A stretch of 64,000 nt of DNA from Paraburkholderia sp. PGU19 (GTDB lineage: Bacteria > Pseudomonadota > Gammaproteobacteria > Burkholderiales > Burkholderiaceae). A program made the translations under genes and the position numbers. The stretch is from positions 2,232,001 to 2,296,000 of the forward strand of contig NZ_AP023181.1 in NCBI RefSeq assembly GCF_013426915.1, read 5' to 3'. Positions 53,638 to 63,477 of the stretch are shown here, piece after piece. The notes under the pieces were generated by a model, which was not told the DNA's origin, ran no database searches, and worked only from the letters and a program-made list of their open reading frames with translations. Within the stretch, counting starts at the first letter, position 1; each line of letters opens with the position of its first letter.

Positions 53638-53673
53638 GGGCACAGGCGGACCGCTTCCGGTTCGCCTGTGCCC
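53638..53673 (+). terminator. Hairpin terminator after DUF1328
   Basis: A 15-bp stem (GGGCACAGGCGGACC paired with GGTTCGCCTGTGCCC, one G-U) and a 6-nt loop, followed by GATCTTCGT. The T-tract is weak, but position and strength fit a terminator. Confidence 0.7.
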
Positions 53674-54096
53674 GATCTTCGTATGACCGACCCTGGCGCG
53701 GATGCAACGTCCGCGTGATGTGTCTTCGCTGCCTTGCGAAGATAAAAGTGTTTTGCCATCCAAACATCAATTGGTACTTCTTCCCGCAATGCCCCTTCTG
53801 TAAGGCCAATCCGTTCGATTGCGTGAATCAGCCCTTAAATACGCCCTTTTCTATCGTTTTGGAAATGGCATAAGCCTGGGCATAATGCGATAGACACACA
53901 GCGGTCGAAAGAGGGACGCATAAGCGTGTCTTTTTTACCGACGTCATTGCACGAAAGAACTGGTCCCTTCCTCGCTCGCGGCTGCGGCCACATTCCAATC
54001 CAGTCTCGTTACGCGCATCACGCGCGCGTGCTCCGTTTTATTTTGTCCGCGCGAATGCGCGTTGGCCACGATGTGGCCCGTTTTAGGAATCAACTG
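53674..54096. other. Intergenic region upstream of the FtsH-like gene
   Basis: 423 bp with no convincing gene. An upstream reading frame continuous with the FtsH-like gene exists from 53926, but its residues are not family-like. The stretch TGGCATAAGCC-TGGGCATAATGCG near 53866-53890 may be promoter DNA. Nothing firmer is seen. Confidence 0.4.
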
Positions 54097-56010
54097 ATGA
54101 AACCGGCAAAGAATACGTTCTGGTCGCGCTACGGTCGCTATGTAATGCTTGGCGTGACCGCGACAGCCTTCGCGGCGCTCGTGACGTTCCTGCATCTGCG
54201 TCACGATCAGCGTAACGTGCAAGGCTCGCCGGTACTGACGGGCGTCGCGAGCGAAATGCGCAAGGACACGTCGGCGTGGACACATCAGGAGCGCGATGCA
54301 TCGGAGATGCTGCGCGACATTCGCGAACACAACGTCACGGCAGTCGGCGTGAGTCCGAATGCGATTCTCGTGTCGACGGTCGATGGCGCGAAGTACTACG
54401 TCACCGATCACAACGGCGCATTCTCGAATGCGCTGCTGCTGGGCGAAATGAAAGCGGACGCGCATTCGCCGTATCAAATGGTCTATCTGCCGGACGCCAA
54501 TATTCACACGGGCGCCGCGCGCTGGGTGGACGCTTTCGACAAGACCCGTGACGCGATCAGTGTACTGTTGCCGCTGCTGTTGATCGGCGGACTGGTGTGG
54601 TTCATGCGCCGCGAAATGACGAGCGGCGCGCGGCTGCTGGAAAGAACGCCGGCGCTTTCATTCGAAGACGTGATCGGCGCAGGCGAAGCGAAGGCCGCGC
54701 TGTCCGACATTCAAGCCTATCTGACCAATCCGAAACAGTTCACGGGACTGGGCGTGCGTGCGCCGTGCGGCATCCTGATGACGGGCGGCCCGGGAGTCGG
54801 CAAGACGCGTCTCGCACAGGCGCTCGCGGGCGAGTGCGGCGCGAACTTCATTTCTATCACGGGCAGCTATTTCAGCGCGAAGTACTACGGCGTCGGCATT
54901 CAGAAGGTCAAGCATCTGTTCGAACTCGCGCGCAAGAACGCGCCGACCGTCATCTTCATCGACGAGGCAGATGGTCTCGCGAAGCGCACCGATACGGGCG
55001 GCGGTCCCGTCGAGGCCGAGAGCAATCGCGTCATCAACCAGTTGCTCGCGGAGATGGACGGCTTCGAATCGAACGAGGGTGTGATTATCGTCGCGGCCAC
55101 GAATCACCCGGACAATCTCGACGAAGCGTTGCGCCGTCCTGGCCGCTTCGACCGCACGGTGCAGGTGCGTCTGCCCGATCTCGAAGATCGCGCGGACATT
55201 ATCCGCTTCTATGCGGAGCGGCTGACATCGAAGGCCGAGGATATCGACTTCAACCAGCTCGCGCGTCTGACCACGGGCCTGTCGCCCGCAACGCTCGCAA
55301 TGGTCGTCAATCAGGCCGGACTCGTCGCGCGCAAGGCGGGCGACAACAAAGTGGCCGCAAAGCATTTCGTCGAAGCGATCAAGATTGCACGTATCGGCGA
55401 TGTGAATGGTGCGGAACGTGCACTCACTGAAGAAGAACGCACCCGTATCGCTGTTCATGAAGCCGGGCACGGACTGGTTGCGGCCCTGCTCGGTACGGGC
55501 ATCCTCGAAGAAGTGACGATTTTGCCGCGCGGCGGCGCGTTGGGCGTCGCGCTGATCACGAAGACGCAGGACAAGCACCTGTATCGCGAAACCGAGATGC
55601 GCAACGAGATTCAGGTTTTGCTGGGCGGACGCAATGCCGAATTGCTGATGTTCTCGGAAGCGTCGAGCGGTGCCGCGTCGGACTTGCAGGAAGCCTCGCG
55701 CATCAGTCTCGACATGGTGTCGAAGTTCGGCTTCAACGCGGACGGCAATCTGTTCAGCCTGGCCGCGCTGCCTGCGCAATACGCGGGCTTGCAGATGAAG
55801 GGCGCCATCGAGCACGCGAACATCCTGCTCAAGGATCTGAGCGACGCATGCTATGCGCTGCTGCGCGACAACGAGCCTGTGCTGCGCGCCATTGCGGACC
55901 AGTTGCTCGAATCGGAGACGGTGCCGGGTGAAACGGTTTATCGGCTGATCGACGCGCACAAAACGAGTCGCGACGGCTTGCATCTTGCGGAGCAGCCGGA
56001 AGCAGCGTAA
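54097..56010 (+). CDS. FtsH-like membrane AAA+ zinc protease
   Basis: 637 residues. Two membrane helices (YVMLGVTATAFAALVTFLHL near residue 15, and VLLPLLLIGGLVWFM near 155) flank a ~110-residue periplasmic part. AAA domain: P-loop GGPGVGKT at 230-237, Walker B VIFIDEAD, second region ATNHPDNLDEALRRPGRFDR. Peptidase: zinc motif HEAGH at 454-458 with the third ligand in GAASDL. All catalytic residues are present. It differs from housekeeping FtsH in its pore loop (SYFSAKYYGVGIQ) and short C-terminus, so it is an accessory paralogue. The ATG at 54097 directly precedes the first helix. Confidence 0.92.
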   Translation: MKPAKNTFWSRYGRYVMLGVTATAFAALVTFLHLRHDQRNVQGSPVLTGVASEMRKDTSAWTHQERDASEMLRDIREHNVTAVGVSPNAILVSTVDGAKYYVTDHNGAFSNALLLGEMKADAHSPYQMVYLPDANIHTGAARWVDAFDKTRDAISVLLPLLLIGGLVWFMRREMTSGARLLERTPALSFEDVIGAGEAKAALSDIQAYLTNPKQFTGLGVRAPCGILMTGGPGVGKTRLAQALAGECGANFISITGSYFSAKYYGVGIQKVKHLFELARKNAPTVIFIDEADGLAKRTDTGGGPVEAESNRVINQLLAEMDGFESNEGVIIVAATNHPDNLDEALRRPGRFDRTVQVRLPDLEDRADIIRFYAERLTSKAEDIDFNQLARLTTGLSPATLAMVVNQAGLVARKAGDNKVAAKHFVEAIKIARIGDVNGAERALTEEERTRIAVHEAGHGLVAALLGTGILEEVTILPRGGALGVALITKTQDKHLYRETEMRNEIQVLLGGRNAELLMFSEASSGAASDLQEASRISLDMVSKFGFNADGNLFSLAALPAQYAGLQMKGAIEHANILLKDLSDACYALLRDNEPVLRAIADQLLESETVPGETVYRLIDAHKTSRDGLHLAEQPEAA

Positions 56011-56163
56011 ATCGGTTCACAGCGCGGTTCACAACGCGATTCACGCCTGTTTCTCCGCACCACACGACGCAGGCGAAAAAAGCAGGAACTTCCGCAAAGC
56101 ACGATTTGTCCACGAACCTCGCGGCCTTGAATGGCGCAATCACCACGCGAGGAGGACAGTCGA

Positions 56164-57348
56164 ATGGATAAAGGACGCGTTGCCGCGCTCGACGCAGGTC
56201 GGGCGCTCGCGATCGTCGGGGTAGTTGCAGTACACCTGTCGTTTCAGTTTCCCAATCTTCCGCATGCCGTCACGCTGATGGCGCGCATGGGTCAATACGG
56301 CGTGCAGCTGTTCTTCGTGATCAGCGCGATCACGATCTTCATGACGCTCGAAATCGACCACGAGCGTTGCACGGATGCGCGTCACGTCACATTGCGTTTC
56401 TATATCAAACGCTTCTTCCGTATCGCTCCACTGTATTACGCGGCGATCGCCGTCTATGGGCTGATCAGCTATGCCGCAACGCGTTCGGGCTACGAGCGCG
56501 CGTGGATTCTGGGCGCGCATGGTCCCGTCGATGTTCTGCTCAATGTGCTATTTCTGCATGCGCTGTCGCCGACGGCGATCAACAACGTCGTGCCGGGTGG
56601 ATGGTCGATAGGCGTCGAAATGCTGTTCTACATGATCGCGCCGCTGCTGTTCTTTGCGGCGATGAATCGCGTGCGGCTCATGCTGTCGACGGCGGTACTG
56701 CTCGCGGTGTCGATTGCCACGCTTTATGTTGGCGATTGTCGTGGAGCGTTGGACTGTCAGGTCAGCAATAACTCGTTCAGCTATTTCTGGCCACCCGTTC
56801 AGGGGCCGTGCTTTATCGTCGGCATGTGGGCGTGGTACGGATTCCGTTCGCATCTGCTAGGTACATCGAATATCTCGATGCGCGCGAAGTGGTTGTGCTT
56901 CGCGCTGGCCGTCACGTTCGCGATTGCGACGGCGGCGCTCGGCGTATGGCTAGCGAAGTCGCATGCTTTTGCGCCGATATTGGCAGCGTGCGCGGCCGCT
57001 GCGTTTCTGCTGTTCGTTTGCTCGCAAAGCGATGTGGTGCGTCGTTGGGCGCAGTCGCGCGTTGCGCTATCGATCCGGCAGTTCGCAGCCGCATTGGGGC
57101 GTGAAAGTTACGGTATCTATCTGTGGCATTTCATCTGCGTGTACGCGACGTTTCATTTTTTCGCCGAAACATTCAGGGAGTCCGATAAGGATATGTCGGT
57201 CGCGTTGTATGTCGTGACTGTGATGATCGCGCTGACGGCAGCGTATGGATTGTCGCGATTTTCCGACCGGCTGATCCAGGGACGCGCAACGCGTCTGTCG
57301 CGCAAGCTGTTGAAGCATGTCGATGGGTGCTTTCATGCTTCGAGATGA
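56164..57348 (+). CDS. Acyltransferase 3 family (OafA/YrhL-like) membrane protein
   Basis: 394 residues with about ten membrane helices. N-terminal LDAGRALAIVGVVAVHLSFQ carries the conserved His. FYIKRFFRIAPLYY and GGWSIGVEMLFYMIAPLLFF are family motifs, and LGRESYGIYLWHF lies near the end. These enzymes O-acetylate or acylate cell-surface sugars. The target cannot be told. GGAGGAC lies 8 nt before the ATG. It lies 153 bp after the FtsH-like gene. Confidence 0.9.
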   Translation: MDKGRVAALDAGRALAIVGVVAVHLSFQFPNLPHAVTLMARMGQYGVQLFFVISAITIFMTLEIDHERCTDARHVTLRFYIKRFFRIAPLYYAAIAVYGLISYAATRSGYERAWILGAHGPVDVLLNVLFLHALSPTAINNVVPGGWSIGVEMLFYMIAPLLFFAAMNRVRLMLSTAVLLAVSIATLYVGDCRGALDCQVSNNSFSYFWPPVQGPCFIVGMWAWYGFRSHLLGTSNISMRAKWLCFALAVTFAIATAALGVWLAKSHAFAPILAACAAAAFLLFVCSQSDVVRRWAQSRVALSIRQFAAALGRESYGIYLWHFICVYATFHFFAETFRESDKDMSVALYVVTVMIALTAAYGLSRFSDRLIQGRATRLSRKLLKHVDGCFHASR

Positions 57349-57394
57349 GCGTGATGCGTCGCACGAAGGCGCCAATATGGCTGGTTACTGCTAT

Positions 57395-58375
57395 TCAGCC
57401 ATGGAGATATCGGTAGTCGTTCAGGCGCATTTCCTGGGGTGTAATTTCATAGACGCGCCGAAACGCACGCGTAAAGTCGGATGCGCTTTTAAAGCCGACT
57501 GAATAGCCAATGTCTTTGATGGGAACCTTAGGAAATCGAATGAGATCGTCTGCGGCTGCGCGCAAGCGAAGATGGCGGATGTAAGCACCAAGACCGCCTT
57601 CATGTTCGAACAGCCGATAAATTGTGCTGCGCGGAAGCCTCAACGATTCGATTACGCTCTCGGGTGAGAGTCCGCACTCTTGCAGGTTGGCGCGAACATG
57701 GCGGCGTGCGCATTCGAACATTAGTGCACGGCCAACGGCTCGCTTGCTGCCACTCAAACCAGCTTCTTCCCCGAATGCGGCCGCGATCAATTGAACGAGG
57801 TCGGCGACTGCGCGACGAGCGTCCTCGAACAGCATGTTCTGGAAGTTCTCGACAAGCGTCCTGGCCCGCTGGACGATAAGCAGAGTGCCAGGCTTGTTCG
57901 GGTCGAGTGTGCGGCCGTGTATCGCTCCCGGGTCAGAGAATACGTGCGCCAGCTGGTTGCGGGGTACGACGAGCGTGATGTACCGGCACGCCTGACGTAG
58001 CAGGCGTATGGGTTGATCGAGGTCCGTGGCAAATACGCTGTTCCCACACACGGTGTATTCACGCTTCGTGGCATGCGTCATTGCCAGATGAGTTTCATCA
58101 TCCAGAAAAATGGTAAAGCCGATGCCGCGCGCGGTATCGCGCGAAATGCGGGTGATAGTGCGCTCGATGACGACAGAATCCGTATAAGTGTCGCTCATGC
58201 GGAATTCGCCGATATCGTAACGGTCGTTGATGCAGATAAAGGGCTGTCGGACCTGCTCAGGCGACGGCACTAGCTCGATGATATGGCCAAGCTGTTCCCA
58301 ATAAGCGAGAAGTTGCTGCTGCGGTGGCAGTCCGGCAACATCGAATCGGTTGTAAGCGATACCATTCGCGAGCAT
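57395..58375 (-). CDS. AraC family transcriptional regulator
   Basis: 326 residues with an AraC C-terminal double HTH (SPESVIESLRLPRSTIYRLF, IKDIGYSVGFKSASDFTRAF, ITPQEMRLNDY) and an N-terminal AraC-binding-like sensor domain (SDTYTDSVVIERTITRISRD). The start at 58375 is a guess: the frame is open 47 codons further, but the extra residues are not family-like and no strong ribosome site marks either start. It faces the acyltransferase gene from the other strand. Target unknown. Confidence 0.85.
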   Translation of the reverse strand: MLANGIAYNRFDVAGLPPQQQLLAYWEQLGHIIELVPSPEQVRQPFICINDRYDIGEFRMSDTYTDSVVIERTITRISRDTARGIGFTIFLDDETHLAMTHATKREYTVCGNSVFATDLDQPIRLLRQACRYITLVVPRNQLAHVFSDPGAIHGRTLDPNKPGTLLIVQRARTLVENFQNMLFEDARRAVADLVQLIAAAFGEEAGLSGSKRAVGRALMFECARRHVRANLQECGLSPESVIESLRLPRSTIYRLFEHEGGLGAYIRHLRLRAAADDLIRFPKVPIKDIGYSVGFKSASDFTRAFRRVYEITPQEMRLNDYRYLHG

Positions 58376-59045
58376 AAGCAATGGTCCTGTGGCAAGGTAG
58401 GGCGAAACGCATGCAGTCCCGTAACGAGAGACTGGCGGTGGCGATCTCGCGGTTGATTGCCGGGTGAACGAGGCGGTGGTTACCCGGTTCCTCGCCCATC
58501 CAGTCAACCCTTTCAATTGCGCAAGATTACCTCAATATCGACCATTTGCATTTGCATCAATTAGCAAATCGCGTCTGGTGGCCTCGTGGTCGCACAGAAC
58601 CATCTCGGCACGATGCTGCAGGCTGGTGAAGGAATCCAATGGCGGATTGGTCCGTTCGGGGGCGGCCGCATCAGGCATGAGTCGGGCCAAAAGGCGGTGG
58701 TGCAGTGATGGCCAGAGTCTCTCTTAGCTTTCACATCGTCATTTTTGTCAGTTCGGCACTCACTTATAACCACCTCCGACCAGCGTAATTCCGACAATGA
58801 CAAGATTGGCTTCCCCCAAAGCCGCGTTCCCAATTCATGCTCGCTCCCGGAATGGAACACTACGCGCTATAACTAATCGTGCGCCATGAATGGCTCCAGT
58901 AAGTGTTCGGAGTAGTGTCCACAAGGTAAGGGGACTTCAGGTCAACAACGCGAGGCTCGACTGAACGACGCCAAAGAGAACGACTGAGCTTCCAGCCACA
59001 CAGCGTGCCAAATGTGAAGGGCCAACTTCTTGGGAGGGACGCCAG
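58376..59045. other. Intergenic region, no supported gene
   Basis: 670 bp, less GC-rich than most of the window. Several short frames exist but none is family-like. An interrupted inverted repeat ATTTGC...GCAAAT around 58543-58568, about 170 bp ahead of the AraC gene, could be part of its promoter region. Upstream of the lipocalin-like gene only the ribosome site GGGAGG (near 59034) is clear. Confidence 0.5.
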
Positions 59046-59549
59046 ATGAAACACTCTGCTGTCATAGCGTGCTGCGTACTTTGTTGCTCATGCATGCAAG
59101 CGATCGGACAAGAGCGGCGGAACTGCACCGGACCGCAGCCAGGAACATGGGCGCTCCAGTCAAACACGACCGAAGACCTGGCTACCGGAGAGAAGGCCGA
59201 GTTGTTCGGCGCACATCCAAGCGGATATATCAGCTATGGTCCCGACTGCCGGATGTCTGCCATCCTGATCAAGGAGGGACGAAAGCCGCCTAACAGCTTC
59301 ATACCAACCGACGCCGAGCGCGTCGATCTCTACAATGGGTTAGTCGCATATGCGGGAACCTATACCATTGAGGGCGACAAGGTTAGTCACCATATTGATG
59401 CTTCGTGGAACCAGTCATGGACGGGCACGACTCAAGTGCGTCAGTTTCGAATTGAAGGCAAGACCTTGTATATAAAGACGTTGCCCGCCAAGAACCCACT
59501 TACCGGCAAGGTAAGCTCTTCGGTGCTGATTTTGGTTAAGGTCGAGTAG
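59046..59549 (+). CDS. Exported lipocalin-like domain protein
   Basis: 167 residues. An N-terminal signal (SAVIACCVLCCSCMQAIGQE) precedes a beta-rich domain with GTWALQSNTTEDLATGEKAE, GYISYGPDCRMSAILIKEGR, AYAGTYTIEGDKVSHHIDAS and the final RQFRIEGKTLYIKT. This is the pattern of the lipocalin-like (PF13924-type) domain, thought to bind small hydrophobic ligands. GGGAGG lies about 10 nt before the ATG. Codon use is less GC-biased than in the first 57 kb. Confidence 0.82.
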   Translation: MKHSAVIACCVLCCSCMQAIGQERRNCTGPQPGTWALQSNTTEDLATGEKAELFGAHPSGYISYGPDCRMSAILIKEGRKPPNSFIPTDAERVDLYNGLVAYAGTYTIEGDKVSHHIDASWNQSWTGTTQVRQFRIEGKTLYIKTLPAKNPLTGKVSSSVLILVKVE

Positions 59550-59742
59550 ACAGGGAACGGCTAACTTCACGAGTATCGACTGTCATCGTCTGTTGATTGT
59601 GGACCGAGTCAATGACGATGAGGGGGCCAGCCTTGGGCACCCGAATTTCTCGATAGTGCCGCATTTGCGGCAACCTTGTCCGGACCGCGATCGGAATCCT
59701 TTGTCATGCAGTTGCCTGGAGACGATAACGGTCGCTGGGGCG

Positions 59743-60786
59743 TCACTTGCTACCGACAATCGGTGCGCCGGACCGGTAGCGCAGCAAGTGATCCGTGCCA
59801 GACTCGGACAGCCAGACTTCTCCCGGCCGGCCCATCATCTGGCGTACGTTCGCGTGTTGGCGCGGAAGCGCGAACATCTCGAATCGTTCCGTTCTTGGGT
59901 CGAAGCGCACTAGCGCGTTAGCGCTCCATTCGCTGAGCCAGACGATGTCCTTGTCGTCGACGAATATCGCATACACATGAGGATCGGAGCCCGGCAGTTT
60001 CCATTCGCGCCACCGATGCGTCGCCGGGTCGAATACTCCCACCTTTCCTGCGTTCCACTCGCTGATCCAGACGCGCCCTTTTGAATCAGACCATACCCGG
60101 CGCGCTCCCTGTTCCGGTGTCGGCGGCTCGATGATTTGCGCCGTGCCGCTGACGGGATCGATGCGGCCGAGGTAGCTGCCAGCCAGTGAAGCGAAGTACA
60201 AGCTGCCGTCAGGGGTGACACAGATTCCATAGGCACCCGGCCCGCGCGGCGCATTGAACACGCGCATGCTGCCGCTTACCGGGTCAAGCTCACCATAGAT
60301 TCCAGCTTGTCCGGTAAACCACAGGTGGCCGCGTTTGTCGAAAACGGCCGTGTTCAGGTTGGCGTTCGGTCGGTCTTTGGGCAACGGGAAGCGCGCGACA
60401 GCGAGTGTTTTCGAATCGACGCGTACGATCGCGTTCAGCCCGCCATCGGTGATCCATGCTGCTCCATCCGGACCGACGATCACGCCATGCGGCGCCGATC
60501 CGTTGCCGAGCGGGACCCGCTCCGTCTTGCCGCTGCGCGGGTCCAACCTTCCGACTGCGCCTTGCGCCTGCGCGGTGTACCAGACGGCGCCGCCAGGCTC
60601 TGGCGCGACATCGTGCGGTGCGCTGCCCGAGGGGACGGCAAACGAGTCGAACGAAGGGGACTGAGCCTGTACTGAACCTGTTGCTAACATCGCGCCAGCA
60701 AGAACCGACGCGAAATATCGGAAGAACCGGGACGCGAAGATTTCCTTCACCGTCGCCGAAGCCGCTGCATTTGCGATGGGAATCAC
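59743..60786 (-). CDS. Virginiamycin-B-lyase-like (Vgb) beta-propeller, exported
   Basis: About 347 residues. After a signal peptide (FFRYFASVLAGAMLATGSVQ, cleavage at AQA) come repeated blades with the Vgb pattern: GSAPHDVAPEPGGAVWYTAQ, GVIVGPDGAAWITDGGLNAI, GHLWFTGQAGIYGELDP, GRVWISEWNAGKVGVFDP. Virginiamycin B lyase linearises streptogramin B, but most chromosomal relatives have no shown lyase activity. A GTG at 60786 is preferred to the ATG at 60819 because GGAGG lies 7 nt before it and the signal peptide then sits nearer the N-terminus. Confidence 0.85.
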   Translation of the reverse strand: MIPIANAAASATVKEIFASRFFRYFASVLAGAMLATGSVQAQSPSFDSFAVPSGSAPHDVAPEPGGAVWYTAQAQGAVGRLDPRSGKTERVPLGNGSAPHGVIVGPDGAAWITDGGLNAIVRVDSKTLAVARFPLPKDRPNANLNTAVFDKRGHLWFTGQAGIYGELDPVSGSMRVFNAPRGPGAYGICVTPDGSLYFASLAGSYLGRIDPVSGTAQIIEPPTPEQGARRVWSDSKGRVWISEWNAGKVGVFDPATHRWREWKLPGSDPHVYAIFVDDKDIVWLSEWSANALVRFDPRTERFEMFALPRQHANVRQMMGRPGEVWLSESGTDHLLRYRSGAPIVGSK

Positions 60787-60996
60787 GTCCGCCTCCGTAA
60801 CCAGAATTGGCTTGCACACGGGTGCAGCTTATTGTGGCACTAACCGGAAGAATTCTCGGGTTGGGCGCAGGCAAGGCGTGTGGCAAGCATTTGGCTGCGA
60901 TCACCAGGTGGGTCGGTGGGCGCAATGACGCAACACGAATACTCGTAGGTTGACTTCACTGTCCGAATGCCCGCATTCGCCTTCAGAAGATGCAGA

Positions 60997-61038
60997 GGCC
61001 CTTCGTTGCCGGGCTGACGCTCGGGGCAACGAAGGGCC
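60997..61038 (-). terminator. Hairpin terminator after the GDSL esterase gene
   Basis: A 14-bp perfect stem (GGCCCTTCGTTGCC with GGCAACGAAGGGCC), 14-nt loop, 11 bp beyond the frame-corrected stop codon at 61049. Its position supports that corrected stop as the original gene end. The following T-tract is poor. Confidence 0.65.
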
Positions 61039-61048
61039 GGGGCCTAAG

Positions 61049-62115
61049 CTATTCGTGCAACCACGTGTCGATCTTGACCACGACGTAGTCCGCTATAAGC
61101 TTTTGCAGGTGAGTCGTCGGATGATACGCGTCGGCGAACATGTAGATGTCGTCAGCATGGGGGAGACATATGTCGAGCGCGAGCAGAAGAGCGCGCTGGT
61201 GTCATCGGCTTGAAATGCCGGGGGCAGGTTTGCCGGCGCGCATGCTACGTTGGTACCGCTGCTGCCGTCGAAGTGAAAACCAAGTTGGCGATAGTTCTTT
61301 GATACGTCATCTATGAACGTGAACGCGTCGATTCGCAGCACCGCCGGTGATGAAGGGAGCGCGTCATCCAGCGCGGTGTTGAATACCTCCGCCAGACGCC
61401 GAAGCACTTTTGAGGAGCCCGGCAGTTGCTGATCGAGCAGGTTCGCGATCGGTGCCTTGCTGATGTCCGGTACGTTTTGCACCACGATATGTGTGGCGCC
61501 GTGTTGCTGAACATTGTGAATCAATCCCGCAAATTGTTGTGCTGCCTGTCTCAGCGAAGGTAGCACCGCCTGCAAAGAGGCGCGCGGATCGCCGCCGTTC
61601 GCAACCGTTCCCGCCCATACGCCGTAGGCATCCTGAATGTCATTGGCCCCGCCTTGCATCAGTACGAGTTGCTGGCCGGTGAAGCGTGTATGCGACTCGA
61701 GATAGGTGGCCACCTGTAAGGTCAGTGGAGTCTGTAGCTCGCCGGTGTCACCCGTTGCGTCGCCGGGGTTCGGCGCCCCGGCGACTCGGGCACCCCCTTG
61801 GGCGTAGCCAAATCCTTCCGGATGAACGATGCTCGGTTGCCCGAAGCCGCCCGTCAACGCGGGCGTGAGGACCGACCCATAATGTTCAGCGATAAGCTGT
61901 ACGGAGATAGCGCCCGGGTTAGTGGTGTAGGTGCCACCGCCAAATTGTCGGGCGTACGCATAGGTGCCAACGTCTGAAAGACTGTCCCCGAACGAGACGA
62001 CCTGCATGAGGCGTCGCTGCGGATCGGCAGAGTCGGCCGAAGCGTTCGATGAATGGGACAACCCAATAGCACTGCATGTCAATACAAGGAACGCGAAACG
62101 ACGGACTGTCTGCAT
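61049..62115 (-). pseudogene. Exported GDSL/SGNH esterase, 3' frameshift
   Basis: Signal peptide (FAFLVLTCSAIGLSHSSNAS) then SGNH-hydrolase blocks: block I VVSFGDSLSDVGTYAY (Ser45) and block III MQGGANDIQDAYG. The reading frame goes wrong after STYVSP near 61156-61163 and ends in nonsense at 61093. The neighbouring frame continues DDIYMFADAYHPTTHLQKLI to a stop at 61049 and holds the catalytic Asp and His of block V (DAYHP). One added base restores SPNADDIYMF and gives exactly 356 codons. As read, the protein lacks its catalytic Asp/His. GGAGC lies before the ATG at 62115. Confidence 0.85.
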
Positions 62116-62934
62116 GGGACGCTCCGGAGTAGTGTGGTGTGTCGAAGCATAACCTCGTTGCGCGGGAAGCACTACTCCAAGCTTGATCGTTGCGTGGGGG
62201 AACAGTTGACAGCAAACGTTTGGCGCGACAGTGCATATTCGAACGGTTCGTAACCGGCACGGACGCAGCTACGAATCCTACAAATCATTTACGGTAGGGT
62301 TGCACCTGGTCAGGTACGCATCTCCCAGATTTCTTTTCTCGCTACCCAGACGAAGCCGCAGTCGTCACCCACGATCTCATACTTACGTTGCGTCGCTCCC
62401 CAACAGAATCGAGACCACGACCGTGGTGCAACGTACATGCCGAAAATTCGGCCGCTACATTTACACGTGGTTGGACACGCCAACAGTTCATAAGCATTGC
62501 GAACATATACGGACAGTCATTAGCGATGGAAAGTCAGCCGGGTTTTGCTGCGTTACAGATGGAGCCTTTCTAAATCGTCAGGTACATAACGGTATTGCTG
62601 GTTTGCACTGTGACGATCGTTGCACAAATTTAACTTGCCAACCTTCACATGCCCCGCCTACAATCCGCCGCGTCGCCTTAAAGGAGTCCTCCGTGGACAC
62701 GTGCTCTAGTAGTGGAAGTCCGATGCCGGTATGCGCCGGCAGCATAACCGCGAGATAGCCGCCGCAGGAAACGCCTACGCCGCTAACTCGCTGAGTCGGG
62801 TTAGCGCGCATCATCGATGACGGCTATTTGTTGCCGTCTTTCAGTTGCACGCTCCCTTTGTTTGTTCGCCTCGCAGTAACACTGCGGGACGCTTCACGTC
62901 GCCTGACTTCTTCAGGCCGGACGGGAGTCGCATC
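62116..62934. other. Intergenic region, no supported gene
   Basis: 819 bp of mixed, relatively AT-rich sequence between a leftward esterase gene and a rightward small protein. Frames on either strand lack family features. An imperfect hairpin with 7-bp arms CGCTAAC...GTTAGCG lies at 62781-62806. No tRNA, insertion element or other structure was recognised. Confidence 0.5.
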
Positions 62935-63381
62935 ATGTTTTTCAAATCTTTCGGTATTCCTTTCGTCGCATCCTTCAGGGACGCAGATCGCACGCGGGCG
63001 GTCGTCATTCATGTCTGTCGCGTGCCCTCGCGGCTCGGTGGAAGCTGGGCAAATCAGGCGGCCGGCGTCGCCGCACGCGCACACCTGATGTTTGCGCAGA
63101 CGCACGGCGCCGCATCGAGCGTCACGGCGAACAACCTGGCTGGCAACGCGCCGAGGCATGTTGGTGCGTTGCGTGCGCTACGGCATTTCGCGGTCCGACG
63201 ACTGCGCCAGGCCGCCGTCGCATCGGCGCGGGCAGTGTTCACCGGTCGTCCGCTCACGCCGACCGGTTACGCGATTCTCGCCCTGATGGTCATGGCCGTG
63301 GCATTGGTCGCGATGCTTTCTACATCATCGACGGGCGGCGAACTCGAGAGTGCGTTGCGGCTCAGCTGGTGGTTCTGCTGA
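62935..63381 (+). CDS. Hypothetical protein with C-terminal membrane helix
   Basis: 148 residues from an ATG with GGGAG about 9 nt upstream. The body is Arg/Ala-rich (AGNAPRHVGALRALRHFAVR) and the C-terminus has one membrane helix (YAILALMVMAVALVAMLS), so it would be tail-anchored. The frame is open 30 codons further upstream without family-like residues. No family is recognised. It could be a shadow frame, but the ribosome site and helix argue for a real gene. Confidence 0.5.
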   Translation: MFFKSFGIPFVASFRDADRTRAVVIHVCRVPSRLGGSWANQAAGVAARAHLMFAQTHGAASSVTANNLAGNAPRHVGALRALRHFAVRRLRQAAVASARAVFTGRPLTPTGYAILALMVMAVALVAMLSTSSTGGELESALRLSWWFC

Positions 63382-63432
63382 ATTTCCTGGCTTCACATCG
63401 GCGCCACATCGCGCGTGTCCCATTACTAAGAA

Positions 63433-63457
63433 GCCCTTGCCCTTGAACGGGCAGGGC
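63433..63457 (+). promoter_or_regulatory. Hairpin ahead of the OprB porin gene
   Basis: GCCCTTGCCC-TTGAAC-GGGCAGGGC, a GC-rich stem with one bulged base, 21 bp before the porin start. With no T-run after it, it is more likely a leader structure than a terminator. Confidence 0.35.
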
Positions 63458-63477
63458 ACAACCTGTCTCCGCCCGTC

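Noticed and set aside
62231..62758. 175-codon frame upstream of the small membrane protein
   Set aside because: No ribosome site, no motif, and composition unlike a protein of this genome.
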